DNA from: Mordavella massiliensis
Lineage (GTDB): Bacteria > Bacillota > Clostridia > Lachnospirales > Lachnospiraceae
Direction of reading: 5' to 3'
NCBI RefSeq assembly: GCF_016901695.1
Contig: NZ_JACJKS010000002.1
Location: 166,980 to 230,979 of the forward strand
DNA: 64,000 nt
Of this stretch, positions 33,676-42,103 are shown in pieces (the first letter of the stretch is position 1; each line of letters starts with the position of its first letter). Both the position numbers and the translations under genes were made by a program. The notes beneath the pieces were generated by a model. That model was not told the origin of the DNA. It saw only the letters and a list, made by a program, of their open reading frames with translations, and did not search any database.

Positions 33676-33800
33676 ATGCCGTACATTGAGCGGACTTTGG
33701 AACGGAAGTTTTTGCGAATAAGCTGGATTTCTCTCTCCCGTGTCTTTTGGAGCGGCAGAAATCGGCATAAAAACTGCTTTATTTCCTGTAATCTTATCAG
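33676..33800 (+). pseudogene. Remnant of a DUF4143-type AAA ATPase gene
   Basis: A strong AAAAAGGAGG site precedes an ATG whose first residues, MPYIERTLERKFL, match the usual start of DUF4143-type ATPases. The similarity then stops: no Walker A follows. A different frame immediately after (33711-33767) reads ANKLDFSLPCLLERQKSA and a stop. This looks like an internal deletion that left only gene ends. Homology is judged by memory of the family N-terminus, so the call is tentative. Confidence 0.5.
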
Positions 33801-33830
33801 AGCCGCACGGATCACTGGTCCGTGCGGCTC
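33800..33830. terminator. Strong hairpin between convergent genes
   Basis: GAGCCGCACGGA and TCCGTGCGGCTC form a perfect 12-base stem with a seven-base loop. It sits just past the stop of the minus-strand AAA gene; neither side has a clean T run, so termination efficiency is uncertain. Confidence 0.6.
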
Positions 33831-33837
33831 CTGTCGT

Positions 33838-35502
33838 TTACTTTACCATGCATTCTTTTCTGTAAAATGCGATGCCGTATTTCAGGATATCCGAATATCC
33901 TTCCTGCCTCAGCGCTTCCTCGTATTTCTGCTCTTCAATCTGCCGGAGCGCCTCGTCACACTTGCTTTCCAGTTCCTGATAGGTATGCGCCACCTTGATC
34001 TCAAGGATGACAGCCTTTCCCCTGACACTCGGGTACTTCAGCAGGATGTCCGGGCGTCCATTTCCCGATTCCCGGTTTGACAGGACGATATAGTTCCCGA
34101 TGTTTTTGAGCATTCCTGCGAGAAAGCCATGATAGTAACTCTCCTGATAATCATAGAAACTGATCGTTTCCATGAGGTTTTCAGAGAGGATCCCAGCCAT
34201 CTTTTCCCGGTCACCGTTCAGGATGCTTTCATAGAGCAGAGAGAACTTCTTATCTTTTGTCTTTTCCTCGAACCAGCGCAGGACTGTGTTTTTATAAATA
34301 TAGCGCACTTCGCTATTCGGAATCGCCATTTCCACCAGAATGTCCTCGCCGTCCTGCTGTTCACTGATCTTCTTCAGATAGCCGGTGAAGAACAGGAAGT
34401 TCCACAGATTGTCCTGTGTGGAGTCCATGTCGTCATAGGTGATGTCTTCATGGATCGGTTTGGTGATGGTCTTTCCCTCGATGAGAGCCTCGATTTCCTG
34501 TTTTACGGAGAGATCCGCGCGTTCCACAAGCGTGCGGACAATGCTGTTGGAGCTGGTGTTGGACCAGTAAGGGCGCGGGAATTCTTTCTTATCCTTATAG
34601 CAGGAATCCACGTAGTTGATCACGCTCCACGGATTATATACTTCTGTATCGCCGAAACAATAGCCGTCATACCATTTCTGTACGACGGACAGATTTTCTT
34701 CCAGATCATAAAATGCCAGCATCTTCCGCACTTCATCAGGCGTGAAGCCGAAATGTTCAGCGTAGGATTTATCCAGGATCGAGACAACATTCAGGTTGTT
34801 CAGACCGGTAAAGATGGATTCCTTGCTGATGCGCAGACATCCGGTTATTACGGCAAATTCCAGGGTGTCGTTTGTCTTCAGGACCGATTCAAAAAGGGAG
34901 CGGATCAGCGATACCATGCGATCATAAAAACCGCTGAAATACGCATTTTCCAGTGGTACGTCATATTCGTCGATCAGGATGACCGTCCTGCGCCCGTAAA
35001 ATGTATACAGACATTCGGAAAGAAATTTCAATGAAGTAAGATACTCTTCATCGCCCGCATCACGGTTCATCAAAAGCTGATATTTTGTGCGGTCATCCTC
35101 GGAATTCAGACTTTGGATAATCTGAGGATGCTTTTTAAACTCTCTCGCAATCTCTTCCTTCAGGCAGTGGAATGCAGATTCATAGTCCGCCTGCTTCATG
35201 GATTTCAGTGACAGCGAGATCACAGGGTACTGTCCCTGTTCTTCTGTATATTTTGCACCGGCAGCCATGATTTTCTTTCCGGCAAACAGGTGTGACCGGT
35301 CATCATTAGATTTTTCAAAAAAGTAGCGCAGCATGCTCATATTCAGTGTTTTCCCAAACCGTCTCGGCCGGGTAAAGAGATTGACTTTTCCGCGCAGATC
35401 GATCAGATCCTTTATGAGCAGCGTCTTATCGACATAGTAATAGCCCTTTTCAATGATTTCTTCGTAATTTTCCACTCCGATCGGAAGCGGGGTCCATTCC
35501 AT
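33838..35502 (-). CDS. AAA-ATPase-like / PD-(D/E)XK nuclease-like protein (DUF1703)
   Basis: The 554-residue protein has the AAA-ATPase_like domain at the N-terminus: LPIGVENYEEIIEKGYYYVDKT, a Walker A variant FTRPRRFGKTLNMSML (about residue 45) and Walker B TVILIDEYDVPL (about residue 170). It ends with a PDDEXK_9 nuclease-like domain: NGRPDILLKYP, AVILEIKVAHTYQE (D...ExK) and ALRQIEEQKYEEAL. This multi-copy family is common in gut Clostridia and Bacteroidetes; it may act in mobile-element or phage biology, but the function is unproved. Both the ATPase and nuclease motifs are intact. Confidence 0.9.
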   Translation of the reverse strand: MEWTPLPIGVENYEEIIEKGYYYVDKTLLIKDLIDLRGKVNLFTRPRRFGKTLNMSMLRYFFEKSNDDRSHLFAGKKIMAAGAKYTEEQGQYPVISLSLKSMKQADYESAFHCLKEEIAREFKKHPQIIQSLNSEDDRTKYQLLMNRDAGDEEYLTSLKFLSECLYTFYGRRTVILIDEYDVPLENAYFSGFYDRMVSLIRSLFESVLKTNDTLEFAVITGCLRISKESIFTGLNNLNVVSILDKSYAEHFGFTPDEVRKMLAFYDLEENLSVVQKWYDGYCFGDTEVYNPWSVINYVDSCYKDKKEFPRPYWSNTSSNSIVRTLVERADLSVKQEIEALIEGKTITKPIHEDITYDDMDSTQDNLWNFLFFTGYLKKISEQQDGEDILVEMAIPNSEVRYIYKNTVLRWFEEKTKDKKFSLLYESILNGDREKMAGILSENLMETISFYDYQESYYHGFLAGMLKNIGNYIVLSNRESGNGRPDILLKYPSVRGKAVILEIKVAHTYQELESKCDEALRQIEEQKYEEALRQEGYSDILKYGIAFYRKECMVK

Positions 35503-35628
35503 ATAAAACGCCTCCCTTCTGTTCCTGTGTCCATCTTACTACATTTGCAGGGGAGCGGCAAGACGGGGATGGGAAAGAAGTTTACAAAAAGAAATAAGAT
35601 CCGTAAAGCAAATCCCCACAATCTTATA

Positions 35629-35657
35629 TTGATGTAGTATTAAAATAATGATATATT
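35629..35657 (+). promoter_or_regulatory. Promoter of the beta-propeller/ABC operon
   Basis: TTGATG (35629-35634), a 17-base spacer and TATATT (35652-35657) in an AT-rich gap. TGTAGTA (half-site-like for BlaI-type repressors) overlaps the -35 box at 35633-35639, and TACTACA is found about 90 bases upstream; a full BlaI dyad is not present. Confidence 0.5.
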
Positions 35658-35710
35658 ATAAATATAAAATAAAGCGGGAATATGCGATACAAAAAGAAAG
35701 GAGGGAATAC

Positions 35711-36748
35711 ATGAAAAGAGGATCATATATACTGCTATTTGCTATACTGATCGTCCTGCCAGGCGGCTGCAGTTCAGAGCAGGAGCTGAAAAAAGAATAC
35801 GAAGCGTTGATAGAAGAGACAGAGGATGACCTTCTTCCTGTATTGGATCTGGAAAGCGGGGAGCGCAAAAAAGAGTATGATCCAGTGCTTCTCTCGGATG
35901 ATACAGGTCCGTATACGAAGGAGATCTGGACGATCCATGGCGGACAGATCGATACGCCGGCAGGCATTTTATGCCGGGAGCAGGACGTCATTTTAGTAGA
36001 TCGGGGGAAGGATTGTCTGATCCGGGCGGACTATGAGGGGAATTTCATCCAGAGTGTGGGAGGCACAGGAAATGGTCCGCTGGAATTCGTCAGTCCTACC
36101 GGGATCGCTTCTTTTAAGGACAAGATTTATGTGATTGATGCTGGCAACAACAGAGTTCAGGTCCTGACGAAAGATCTTCAGTTTGAAGAGGAACTGTCAT
36201 TGGCAGATAACAGTGACGCGCCGACGGTTTATGAAAATATAGCCGTAGAATCCGAACGTACGATTTATCTTTGCGGCGATTCCCTGCTGGACCGGCACAT
36301 TACCAAATGGGAAGACGGGGAAATGACCAGGATCGGAGAAAACTTTTACGGATCCATTTATGGCGATGAGGGAAGGATCTATGCATTGAACCGGGGAAAT
36401 ATCTGCGTGGATACGGAAGAGATCGCCATGACAGTTGTATCCGGAGATAATTACCTCTTTCAAATTGAAAATGACAAACTGACCGTGTCAGGCAGATTGC
36501 CGGACGGCCTGTCAGTGAATGCGTTCACCTGCTTTGATGATCAAGTGATCTGCTTTGCAAGCAGCCTGGCCAAACTGTATGCATTTCATACAGACGGCGA
36601 ATGGGAGAAAACCCTGGCTGTATGTAAAGACCTGCATGAAAAGATCGACCTCAGAAATTATATTTCAGCCGCTGATCCGCAGCAGATCTTTCTGACAAAC
36701 CCGCAGACAGGTGAAGTTTTTCGTATCAGGTGTCATACAGATGAATAA
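35711..36748 (+). CDS. Six-bladed beta-propeller (NHL-like) lipoprotein
   Basis: The 345-residue protein starts at MKRGSYILLFAILIVLPGGC, a lipoprotein signal with the lipobox Cys at residue 20; AAGGAGGG precedes the ATG. The mature protein shows propeller repeats, clearest in FIQSVGGTGNGPLEFVSPTGIA, YVIDAGNNRVQVL and VDRGKDCLIRADYEGN, the NHL pattern. It would sit on the outer face of the membrane. Its stop overlaps the start of the first FtsX-like permease, so it is translated with an ABC transporter and may be its binding or sensing subunit. Ligand unknown. Confidence 0.82.
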   Translation: MKRGSYILLFAILIVLPGGCSSEQELKKEYEALIEETEDDLLPVLDLESGERKKEYDPVLLSDDTGPYTKEIWTIHGGQIDTPAGILCREQDVILVDRGKDCLIRADYEGNFIQSVGGTGNGPLEFVSPTGIASFKDKIYVIDAGNNRVQVLTKDLQFEEELSLADNSDAPTVYENIAVESERTIYLCGDSLLDRHITKWEDGEMTRIGENFYGSIYGDEGRIYALNRGNICVDTEEIAMTVVSGDNYLFQIENDKLTVSGRLPDGLSVNAFTCFDDQVICFASSLAKLYAFHTDGEWEKTLAVCKDLHEKIDLRNYISAADPQQIFLTNPQTGEVFRIRCHTDE

Positions 36749-37796
36749 AAAAATTATTTTTTTTGCTTTTTATCTGTCCCTGCTTCTTCCCGGGTACTGC
36801 CTTTCCAATGCAAAATGTTTTTACCGGCAGTTACAGAATATCTATCCGGAAACCATTCGTGAGGGTGGGGAACTTGGTTTCCAGGGAGAAGCTCTTGGCA
36901 AACAGGAACAGAAACAGATGGAGCAGGTATGTGAAGGGGACATTGCTTACCAGTTCCGGATAGAGGAAATCCTCCCGGAAGTTTCCATGGAAGAAGACAT
37001 CGCCGTGCTTGGCTATGGCGGCAGGATGCAGACTTTTGCAGGAAACAGCATGGTGTCAGGCCGGTTTCTGAACGGGCGGGAATTCGCAGGCGATGAGAAG
37101 AAATGCGTCGTTTCGGACAAGCTTGCCGCCATGGCAGACCTGCAGATCCGCGACAGGATCAGGATCCATCGAGAGGAGTTTGAGATCGTCGGGATCATGC
37201 ATGGGTACGGGAAAAATAAAGTGGTGGTCCCTTATGACTGTTTTGCCGGTATTTACGGACATCACAGCATGCAGCAGTCTGTGATGGCGGAAAAGGACAG
37301 TGACCTTGGTCTGGTGAGAGAAGAGCTGGCGTCGCTTGGGACAGACGGCAGCCAGATCTCATATCAAAGTCTGGAAGAAAGCGGAAGAGAAGGGAAAGTA
37401 TTTTTAAAAAATATGATCTTATCCCGCGCCGGAGTGGGGATGGCTGTATCCGCTTTCTCGCTGCTAAATATCTTTGTGGTTTTACTGGGCATGCTGGAGC
37501 AAAGAAAAGAAGAGTATGCAGTCAGACGGGCAGTGGGAGCAAAAAGAACGGATCTTCTGAAGGGATTTTTAAAAGAGAGCCTGTCTGACATGAGCCTGGC
37601 CATCCTGCTGTTTCTTGTGTCCTTCCGGGCCATTGTACGGATACTTGGATTGGATCAGGAAGTGATATTTGATCTCTCTGTGATCCTGGGAGTGACCGGG
37701 ATCGCCTTCCTGTTCTGCCTGTGCCTGAGCGCCCTGCTTGTGAACCACTTTATGAGAAAGTCCATTTATGAACAGCTTCAAAAAGAGAGGGGATAG
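36741..37796 (+). CDS. FtsX/MacB-type ABC permease, first subunit
   Basis: The 351-residue protein overlaps the lipoprotein gene by eight bases. It has an N-terminal signal-anchor (IIFFAFYLSLLLPGYC), a large extracellular MacB-like domain (residues about 25-240, with NSMVSGRFLNGREF and VVSDKLAAM), and three more membrane segments in the C-terminal FtsX domain (MAVSAFSLLNIFVVLLGML, EEYAVRRAVGAKRTDLLKGF, LAILLFLVSFRAIV). The RRAVGAKR motif is the coupling segment of FtsX-type permeases. With its partner it forms a mechanotransmission-type exporter, not a classic transport channel. Confidence 0.85.
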   Translation: MNKKIIFFAFYLSLLLPGYCLSNAKCFYRQLQNIYPETIREGGELGFQGEALGKQEQKQMEQVCEGDIAYQFRIEEILPEVSMEEDIAVLGYGGRMQTFAGNSMVSGRFLNGREFAGDEKKCVVSDKLAAMADLQIRDRIRIHREEFEIVGIMHGYGKNKVVVPYDCFAGIYGHHSMQQSVMAEKDSDLGLVREELASLGTDGSQISYQSLEESGREGKVFLKNMILSRAGVGMAVSAFSLLNIFVVLLGMLEQRKEEYAVRRAVGAKRTDLLKGFLKESLSDMSLAILLFLVSFRAIVRILGLDQEVIFDLSVILGVTGIAFLFCLCLSALLVNHFMRKSIYEQLQKERG

Positions 37797-37798
37797 CC

Positions 37799-38926
37799 GT
37801 GCCGTATATTCTGTTTAAAGTGAAAAGAAAACTTGTGTATCACAGAAAAATATACAGTCTGCTGCTCCTTGAAATTACAGTGGCTGTCGCATGTATTGTT
37901 TTTGCTTTTCATTATTTCTTTTACGGAATGGAAGAATCAGAAAAAACGGCGGCAGCTTTCAGGGATAAAGAACTGGTCTTACAGATCTCACAGACAGATG
38001 TGCAGCGGCCTTTGTTCAGGCCGGATCCGGAAGATATAAGCCGGATCCGCCAGATGTCCGATGGAAAGATACACTGCACAACCGCCGCTTTTCTTGTGAC
38101 CTTTTCCGGGGAAGACGCGCTGGAATATGCATATGTATTATCTGATCAGATAAGCCGCGGCAGCGCATACGTGGGCAGCCGGGCGCGGCAGTGGATCCGG
38201 GAAGAAAAGATTCCGGATGCTAAGGAGGCGGAAGGAGGGATCTGTATCAGGGGGGCATGGTATCAGACGGAGACGTCATTTCCAGATCATGTGCTTCCCC
38301 TGGGCTGCTTCGACCGGCCGCTTGAAATAGAAAACTGCATTGTCCTTTCTTCAGAGGAGCTGCCGGTCACCCGTGAAGAAGCAAATGTGCAATGTGTCAT
38401 GACCATTGGCAGTCAGAAAGAAAACGGGCCTTTTGCGGAAAATCTGTTACAGTATCTCAATGAGAAATATGGAGAGGAATACAGTTTTTATTTCTCAAAT
38501 CAGCAATATGAAAAAGAATACCTGGTAGAATACCTTTCGCTCATACCAGGATATCTTGGAAAAGTCGCCGTCATCCTTATTTTTATCATGGCTGTTGGAT
38601 ATGCGGGGATTCTGAAGCTGTTTTTCCTAAAGCGGAGGAGCGAACTGGCCATCTGTTCTGCCTGCGGAGCTCCACGCAGGAGCATCGTAAAAGAAGTGAT
38701 CCTGGAGATCGCGGCGATCTGCCTTGGCGGATGTGTGATCGGAACGGGGGTCGGAACGATCCTTACGGAAACTGTCGAATTAGGACTTCCGGTCCGTCCG
38801 GATTTGCGGTCCTGTCTGATCGCGCTGGTGCTGGCATTGACCATGACTTTCCTGCAAAGCGTCCTGGTCCTTCTGCCGCTGAAACAGGGCGGCATCTATG
38901 CAGCGCTGAGAGAAACGGGTAAATAG
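37799..38926 (+). CDS. FtsX/MacB-type ABC permease, second subunit
   Basis: The 375-residue protein starts at GTG 37799, two bases after the first permease stop, with GAGGGGAT upstream. Topology mirrors its partner: N-terminal membrane segment (SLLLLEITVAVACIVFAFHYF), a large extracellular domain (residues about 45-255), then three C-terminal segments with the RRSELAICSACGAPRRSIVKEVILE coupling motif. The two permeases probably form a heterodimer with the ATPase encoded next. Sequence similarity to the first permease is only in the overall pattern. Confidence 0.85.
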   Translation: MPYILFKVKRKLVYHRKIYSLLLLEITVAVACIVFAFHYFFYGMEESEKTAAAFRDKELVLQISQTDVQRPLFRPDPEDISRIRQMSDGKIHCTTAAFLVTFSGEDALEYAYVLSDQISRGSAYVGSRARQWIREEKIPDAKEAEGGICIRGAWYQTETSFPDHVLPLGCFDRPLEIENCIVLSSEELPVTREEANVQCVMTIGSQKENGPFAENLLQYLNEKYGEEYSFYFSNQQYEKEYLVEYLSLIPGYLGKVAVILIFIMAVGYAGILKLFFLKRRSELAICSACGAPRRSIVKEVILEIAAICLGGCVIGTGVGTILTETVELGLPVRPDLRSCLIALVLALTMTFLQSVLVLLPLKQGGIYAALRETGK

Positions 38927-38939
38927 AAGAGAGGGTAAG

Positions 38940-39599
38940 ATGATCGAATTAAAGGATATCTGTAAAAGCTACTATGGGCAGGGGATCGAAAACAAAGTCC
39001 TGCGCCACATTGATTTTAAGATTGAAGCGGGAGAGTTTGTCATGTTGTACGGGGAATCCGGCTCCGGAAAAACGACGCTGCTGAACATCATAGGGCTGCT
39101 GGACCCCTGCACGTCCGGCCAGATCCTTCTTGATGGAAAAAACATTACAAACCTTGCCGGAGATGAGCAGGCGAAGCTGCGAAATCAGACTTTCGGCTAT
39201 GTGTTTCAGTCTTTCTATCTGATCCCGGAACTGAATGTGATGGAAAATGTATGCCTTCCGGCCGGCTATGCGGGAAAGAAAAAGAAAGAAATGGCGCGCC
39301 GTGCAGACACTCTGCTGCAGGAAGTGGGACTGGCAGACAAGAAAAAGCTGCGGCCCTCCCAACTGTCAGGAGGAGAGAAGCAGAGGGTGGCCATAGCCAG
39401 GGCGCTTATGAATGACCCGGATATCATCCTGGCCGATGAGCCCACTGGGAACCTTGATTCCGGCAACAGCGGGAAGATCATGACACTTCTGAAAAAGCAG
39501 CATCTGCAGGGGAAAACCATCGTAATGGTCACACATGATCCGGAAATGGACAGGTATGCGACCAGAAAGATCAGAATGGCAGACGGGGTATTGGTATGA
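38940..39599 (+). CDS. MacB/LolD-type ABC transporter ATP-binding protein
   Basis: The 219-residue ATPase has all motifs: LYGESGSGKTTLLNIIGLLD (Walker A), VFQSFYLIPELNVMENV (Q loop), LSGGEKQRVAIARALMNDPDI (signature), ILADEPTGNLDS (Walker B) and VTHDPEMDRYA (H loop). The sequence is of the MacB/LolD/BceA group that pairs with FtsX-like permeases. It completes the four-gene unit of lipoprotein, two permeases and ATPase. The gene ends eight bases from the convergent blaR1-like gene. Confidence 0.95.
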   Translation: MIELKDICKSYYGQGIENKVLRHIDFKIEAGEFVMLYGESGSGKTTLLNIIGLLDPCTSGQILLDGKNITNLAGDEQAKLRNQTFGYVFQSFYLIPELNVMENVCLPAGYAGKKKKEMARRADTLLQEVGLADKKKLRPSQLSGGEKQRVAIARALMNDPDIILADEPTGNLDSGNSGKIMTLLKKQHLQGKTIVMVTHDPEMDRYATRKIRMADGVLV

Positions 39600-39606
39600 T
39601 TCCGTT

Positions 39607-40734
39607 TTATTTTATTTTTAAATTTTTAAATTCTTCCGGTATTTCAATAAATGACGTAAAATATTTTCCCTCAACGTAAAGGTCATATCCATTTTCAGAC
39701 TTTATGAAATAACTGTTCTCTTCCGTTATAACTACGGAGCCCTCCGCATCAGCCGGTGTGACAGTGGCTTCTGACTCGATAACAAAAAACAGACTGAAAA
39801 CCAAAAGCATCGTTAAAAACAGGAATTTCAGGCTTCTGATTGCAGACAGATATGTTTTGTTATCCGCATCCTTATACAGATATCTGATGCGCAGTCCCAA
39901 CTGTGAAGGCCTGGAACCGACAAAGTCTAAATTATAAACAGGTGTATTTTGAGCGTCCTGAAGTTTTTTTGAGATTTTGATGATCAGGGAGGCATACTCC
40001 AGCCTGTCTGCGCTGTCTCTGCCCTGCATGATCGCCTGGTCGTTGGTGATCTCCATGGCGAGGCAGAACCACTTCTTCATCATATAGACCAATGGATTCC
40101 ACCAATGTATGCAGCAGACGATATCGATCAAAAGAAGTAAGGCGAGATCGTGCTTTTTATAATGGTACAATTCGTGATCGAATATATATGTCAGTTCTTT
40201 TTTGGAAAAACCATCCACTTCCGGCAAGATCAAAACAGGGTTGCATATCCCTGTGATGCCAGGGGATACAGGAAAGGGAACAACCGCTATTTTGACCTGC
40301 TTTGCAGAGTGATTTTGCGCAAGATCATACAAGTAAGCACAGGAAGATTCTTTGGTTATTATGAATTCCCTGATGCGGTCTGTATAAACTTTTTTTGCTT
40401 TCAGGAACCGGCACAATTGCATGACAGCGCCGACCGCCCAGATACCATACAAACAGTCAAACACCATAAACGGCGTATCTGCTATGCTGGCGGAAAGAAC
40501 ATCCATAACCGGACGGACAAAATCCCTGATGTAAATAGAATATGTAAATGGGAAATTGACCGGAAGCACCATTCTTAAGCATATAACAGAAATGATCGCG
40601 AAAAAAATTCTTGTGTTTGTCCTGTCGTACAAAAATCCGAACCGGACAGATAGCGAGAAAAAAGCAAGCAGCAAAATAATGGCGAGAAGGCAGGTGAGGA
40701 CAGGACCGGGTGACAGGAGAAGTGCTTTAATCAT
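39607..40734 (-). CDS. BlaR1/MecR1-family M56 sensor peptidase
   Basis: The 375-residue protein is an integral membrane M56 metallopeptidase: about four membrane segments, then the zinc site FDHELYHYKKHD (HExxH, about residue 186), NPLVYMMKKWF and the EITNDQAIM motif. A final membrane segment (FLFLTMLLVFSLFFVI, about residue 315) is followed by only about 60 residues outside, without the penicillin-binding sensor domain of classical BlaR1, so the signal it senses is not a beta-lactam bound by that domain. It overlaps the repressor gene upstream by eight bases. On signal it should cleave the repressor, freeing its target promoters. Confidence 0.88.
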   Translation of the reverse strand: MIKALLLSPGPVLTCLLAIILLLAFFSLSVRFGFLYDRTNTRIFFAIISVICLRMVLPVNFPFTYSIYIRDFVRPVMDVLSASIADTPFMVFDCLYGIWAVGAVMQLCRFLKAKKVYTDRIREFIITKESSCAYLYDLAQNHSAKQVKIAVVPFPVSPGITGICNPVLILPEVDGFSKKELTYIFDHELYHYKKHDLALLLLIDIVCCIHWWNPLVYMMKKWFCLAMEITNDQAIMQGRDSADRLEYASLIIKISKKLQDAQNTPVYNLDFVGSRPSQLGLRIRYLYKDADNKTYLSAIRSLKFLFLTMLLVFSLFFVIESEATVTPADAEGSVVITEENSYFIKSENGYDLYVEGKYFTSFIEIPEEFKNLKIK

Positions 40735-41107
40735 GTTCTAACTCGAGCTTTCTCTTCTCGATCATTTTTTCCAATTCTGCCAGATCATCCGGATCTGTCT
40801 GCTCCTTAATTAAGGAAGCGCATAAGGAAAAGGAGCTGTGGCCGCTGCCGATGATCTCGCGGCACGCATCCTTCAGATACTCCGTCTTTGTGAAGGTGGG
40901 CAGGTAACTCCTGGTCAGGACAGTCCCACTGTAGACAATATCTGCGACCTGAATATACCCCTTCTTCAACAATTCCCGCAGGCAGGCCTGCACTGTGTTG
41001 GTATTGAAAGAAGGATCGCTTTTCTCGATTTCAGAAGAGATCATCGGTCTGTTGTTATCCCATAATACCTTCATGACCTCCAACTGTTTTTTGGTTAACT
41101 TTCTCAT
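40727..41107 (-). CDS. BlaI/MecI/CopY-family repressor
   Basis: The 126-residue protein has the winged-helix pattern: LTKKQLEVMKVLWDNNRPMISSEIEKSD, TNTVQACLRELLKKGYIQ (recognition helix) and a C-terminal dimerisation region (LAELEKMIEKRKLELEHD). It represses promoters until cut by the membrane peptidase encoded just downstream. The start follows AGGGAGTG. A plausible promoter (TGGACT, 17 bases, TATAAT, minus strand) lies just upstream. No clear TACA/TGTA operator dyad was found there. Confidence 0.9.
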   Translation of the reverse strand: MRKLTKKQLEVMKVLWDNNRPMISSEIEKSDPSFNTNTVQACLRELLKKGYIQVADIVYSGTVLTRSYLPTFTKTEYLKDACREIIGSGHSSFSLCASLIKEQTDPDDLAELEKMIEKRKLELEHD

Positions 41108-41196
41108 CCTGGCACTCCCTTGTTTAAAATCTGATCTTATTATAAATCATGCGGGAAGGTAAGTCCATACATAATACGTCGAAGCAGCGTCTATCC

Positions 41197-41225
41197 TTGC
41201 GGCTTGCCGTTTCCTGTGTTATGAT
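41197..41225 (+). promoter_or_regulatory. Extended -10 promoter of the Fic-fold gene
   Basis: TTGCGG (41197-41202), a 17-base spacer and TATGAT (41220-41225) preceded by TGT, giving an extended -10. The gene starts 27 bases after the -10 box. Confidence 0.55.
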
Positions 41226-41251
41226 TTATAAATATGAGTAGGAGGTTCGTT

Positions 41252-42064
41252 ATGGATGATTTATATACTATGTCGAAAGCTGACAATATTATGTATGCTA
41301 AACGCTGCATCGTGGACAGCATCTACAAGCAGTCCCGCTTAGAGGGTATTGCGGTTACTTTTCCGGAAACGCAGGAAATATATGAGGGGCGTTCTGTTTC
41401 TGGTCTTAGCGTAGAAGATATCATCAAAGTAAACAACCTGAAACACGGCTGGCAGTTCATTTTTGATACCATTGATTATCCGCTCGATTTGCGGTATATC
41501 CGGCAGATCAATCTGGAAGTGGGGAATGGTATCGTTACGGACGCCGGAAACTTAAGAACTGCCGCAGTAAGTATCGGCGGCACTTCCTGGAGACCGGATA
41601 TTCCGGATTACCAAAAGGCTGAAGACGAAATCAACCGCATTATGCAGTCGGATCTGTCTGTCACGGAGAAAGCGATGGATCTTATGCTGTATGTTATGAG
41701 ATCACAGCTTTTCTACGATGGGAACAAGCGGACAGCTCAGATTGCGGCAAACCAGATCATGATCCATGGCGGGGCAGGGATATTGGCCGTTCCTGTTGAA
41801 AAACAGCCGGAGTTCTTTACACATTTGGTGTGCTACTATGAGACCGGTAAGGCAAAAGATATCAAAACTTTTCTATATGAGACGTCTATCGGCGGATTCA
41901 ACAAGGAAATAACAGCCCAGCCTCCTATTAATAAGGCTCAGTTTTCTGACACTATAAATATCATCAATTCTGACGGTAAGCCAGAAACCATTACACGTGA
42001 GGCCCTGGCCATGAGGATCTTAGACGGAGACACCGTTCAGATCATCAAACAGAACCAACATTAA
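41252..42064 (+). CDS. Fic-family protein with altered catalytic motif
   Basis: The 270-residue protein starts at MDDLYTMSKAD; TAGGAGG is six bases upstream, which favours this start over the ATG at 41234. The Fic core is visible as LYVMRSQLFYDGNKRTAQIAANQIMI (about residue 155). In the canonical HPFxxGN(G/K)R loop the catalytic His is Gln here, while the phosphate-binding DGNKR is intact. An inhibitory-helix-like QSRLEGI segment lies near residue 26. The C-terminal 45 residues (ITREALAMRILDGDTVQII) are an extra domain. The usual reaction is AMP transfer to target proteins; loss of the His predicts no or altered activity. Confidence 0.85.
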   Translation: MDDLYTMSKADNIMYAKRCIVDSIYKQSRLEGIAVTFPETQEIYEGRSVSGLSVEDIIKVNNLKHGWQFIFDTIDYPLDLRYIRQINLEVGNGIVTDAGNLRTAAVSIGGTSWRPDIPDYQKAEDEINRIMQSDLSVTEKAMDLMLYVMRSQLFYDGNKRTAQIAANQIMIHGGAGILAVPVEKQPEFFTHLVCYYETGKAKDIKTFLYETSIGGFNKEITAQPPINKAQFSDTINIINSDGKPETITREALAMRILDGDTVQIIKQNQH

Positions 42065-42103
42065 TAACTGCAGTTTTGAAACCCTGAAACAAGAAATTTA
42101 ATT

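Noticed and set aside
33676..34080. Open frame of 134 codons reading over the 3' end of the minus-strand AAA gene
   Set aside because: Only the first 13 residues look like a protein family; the rest is antisense to the well-supported minus-strand gene, so I annotate only the 5' remnant.
34129..35034. 301-codon plus-strand frame
   Set aside because: Fully antisense to the AAA/PD-(D/E)XK gene, with no RBS and a composition typical of a shadow frame.
41108..41170. BlaI operator before the BlaI-like gene
   Set aside because: No TACAnnTGTA-type dyad found; only promoter-like boxes are present.
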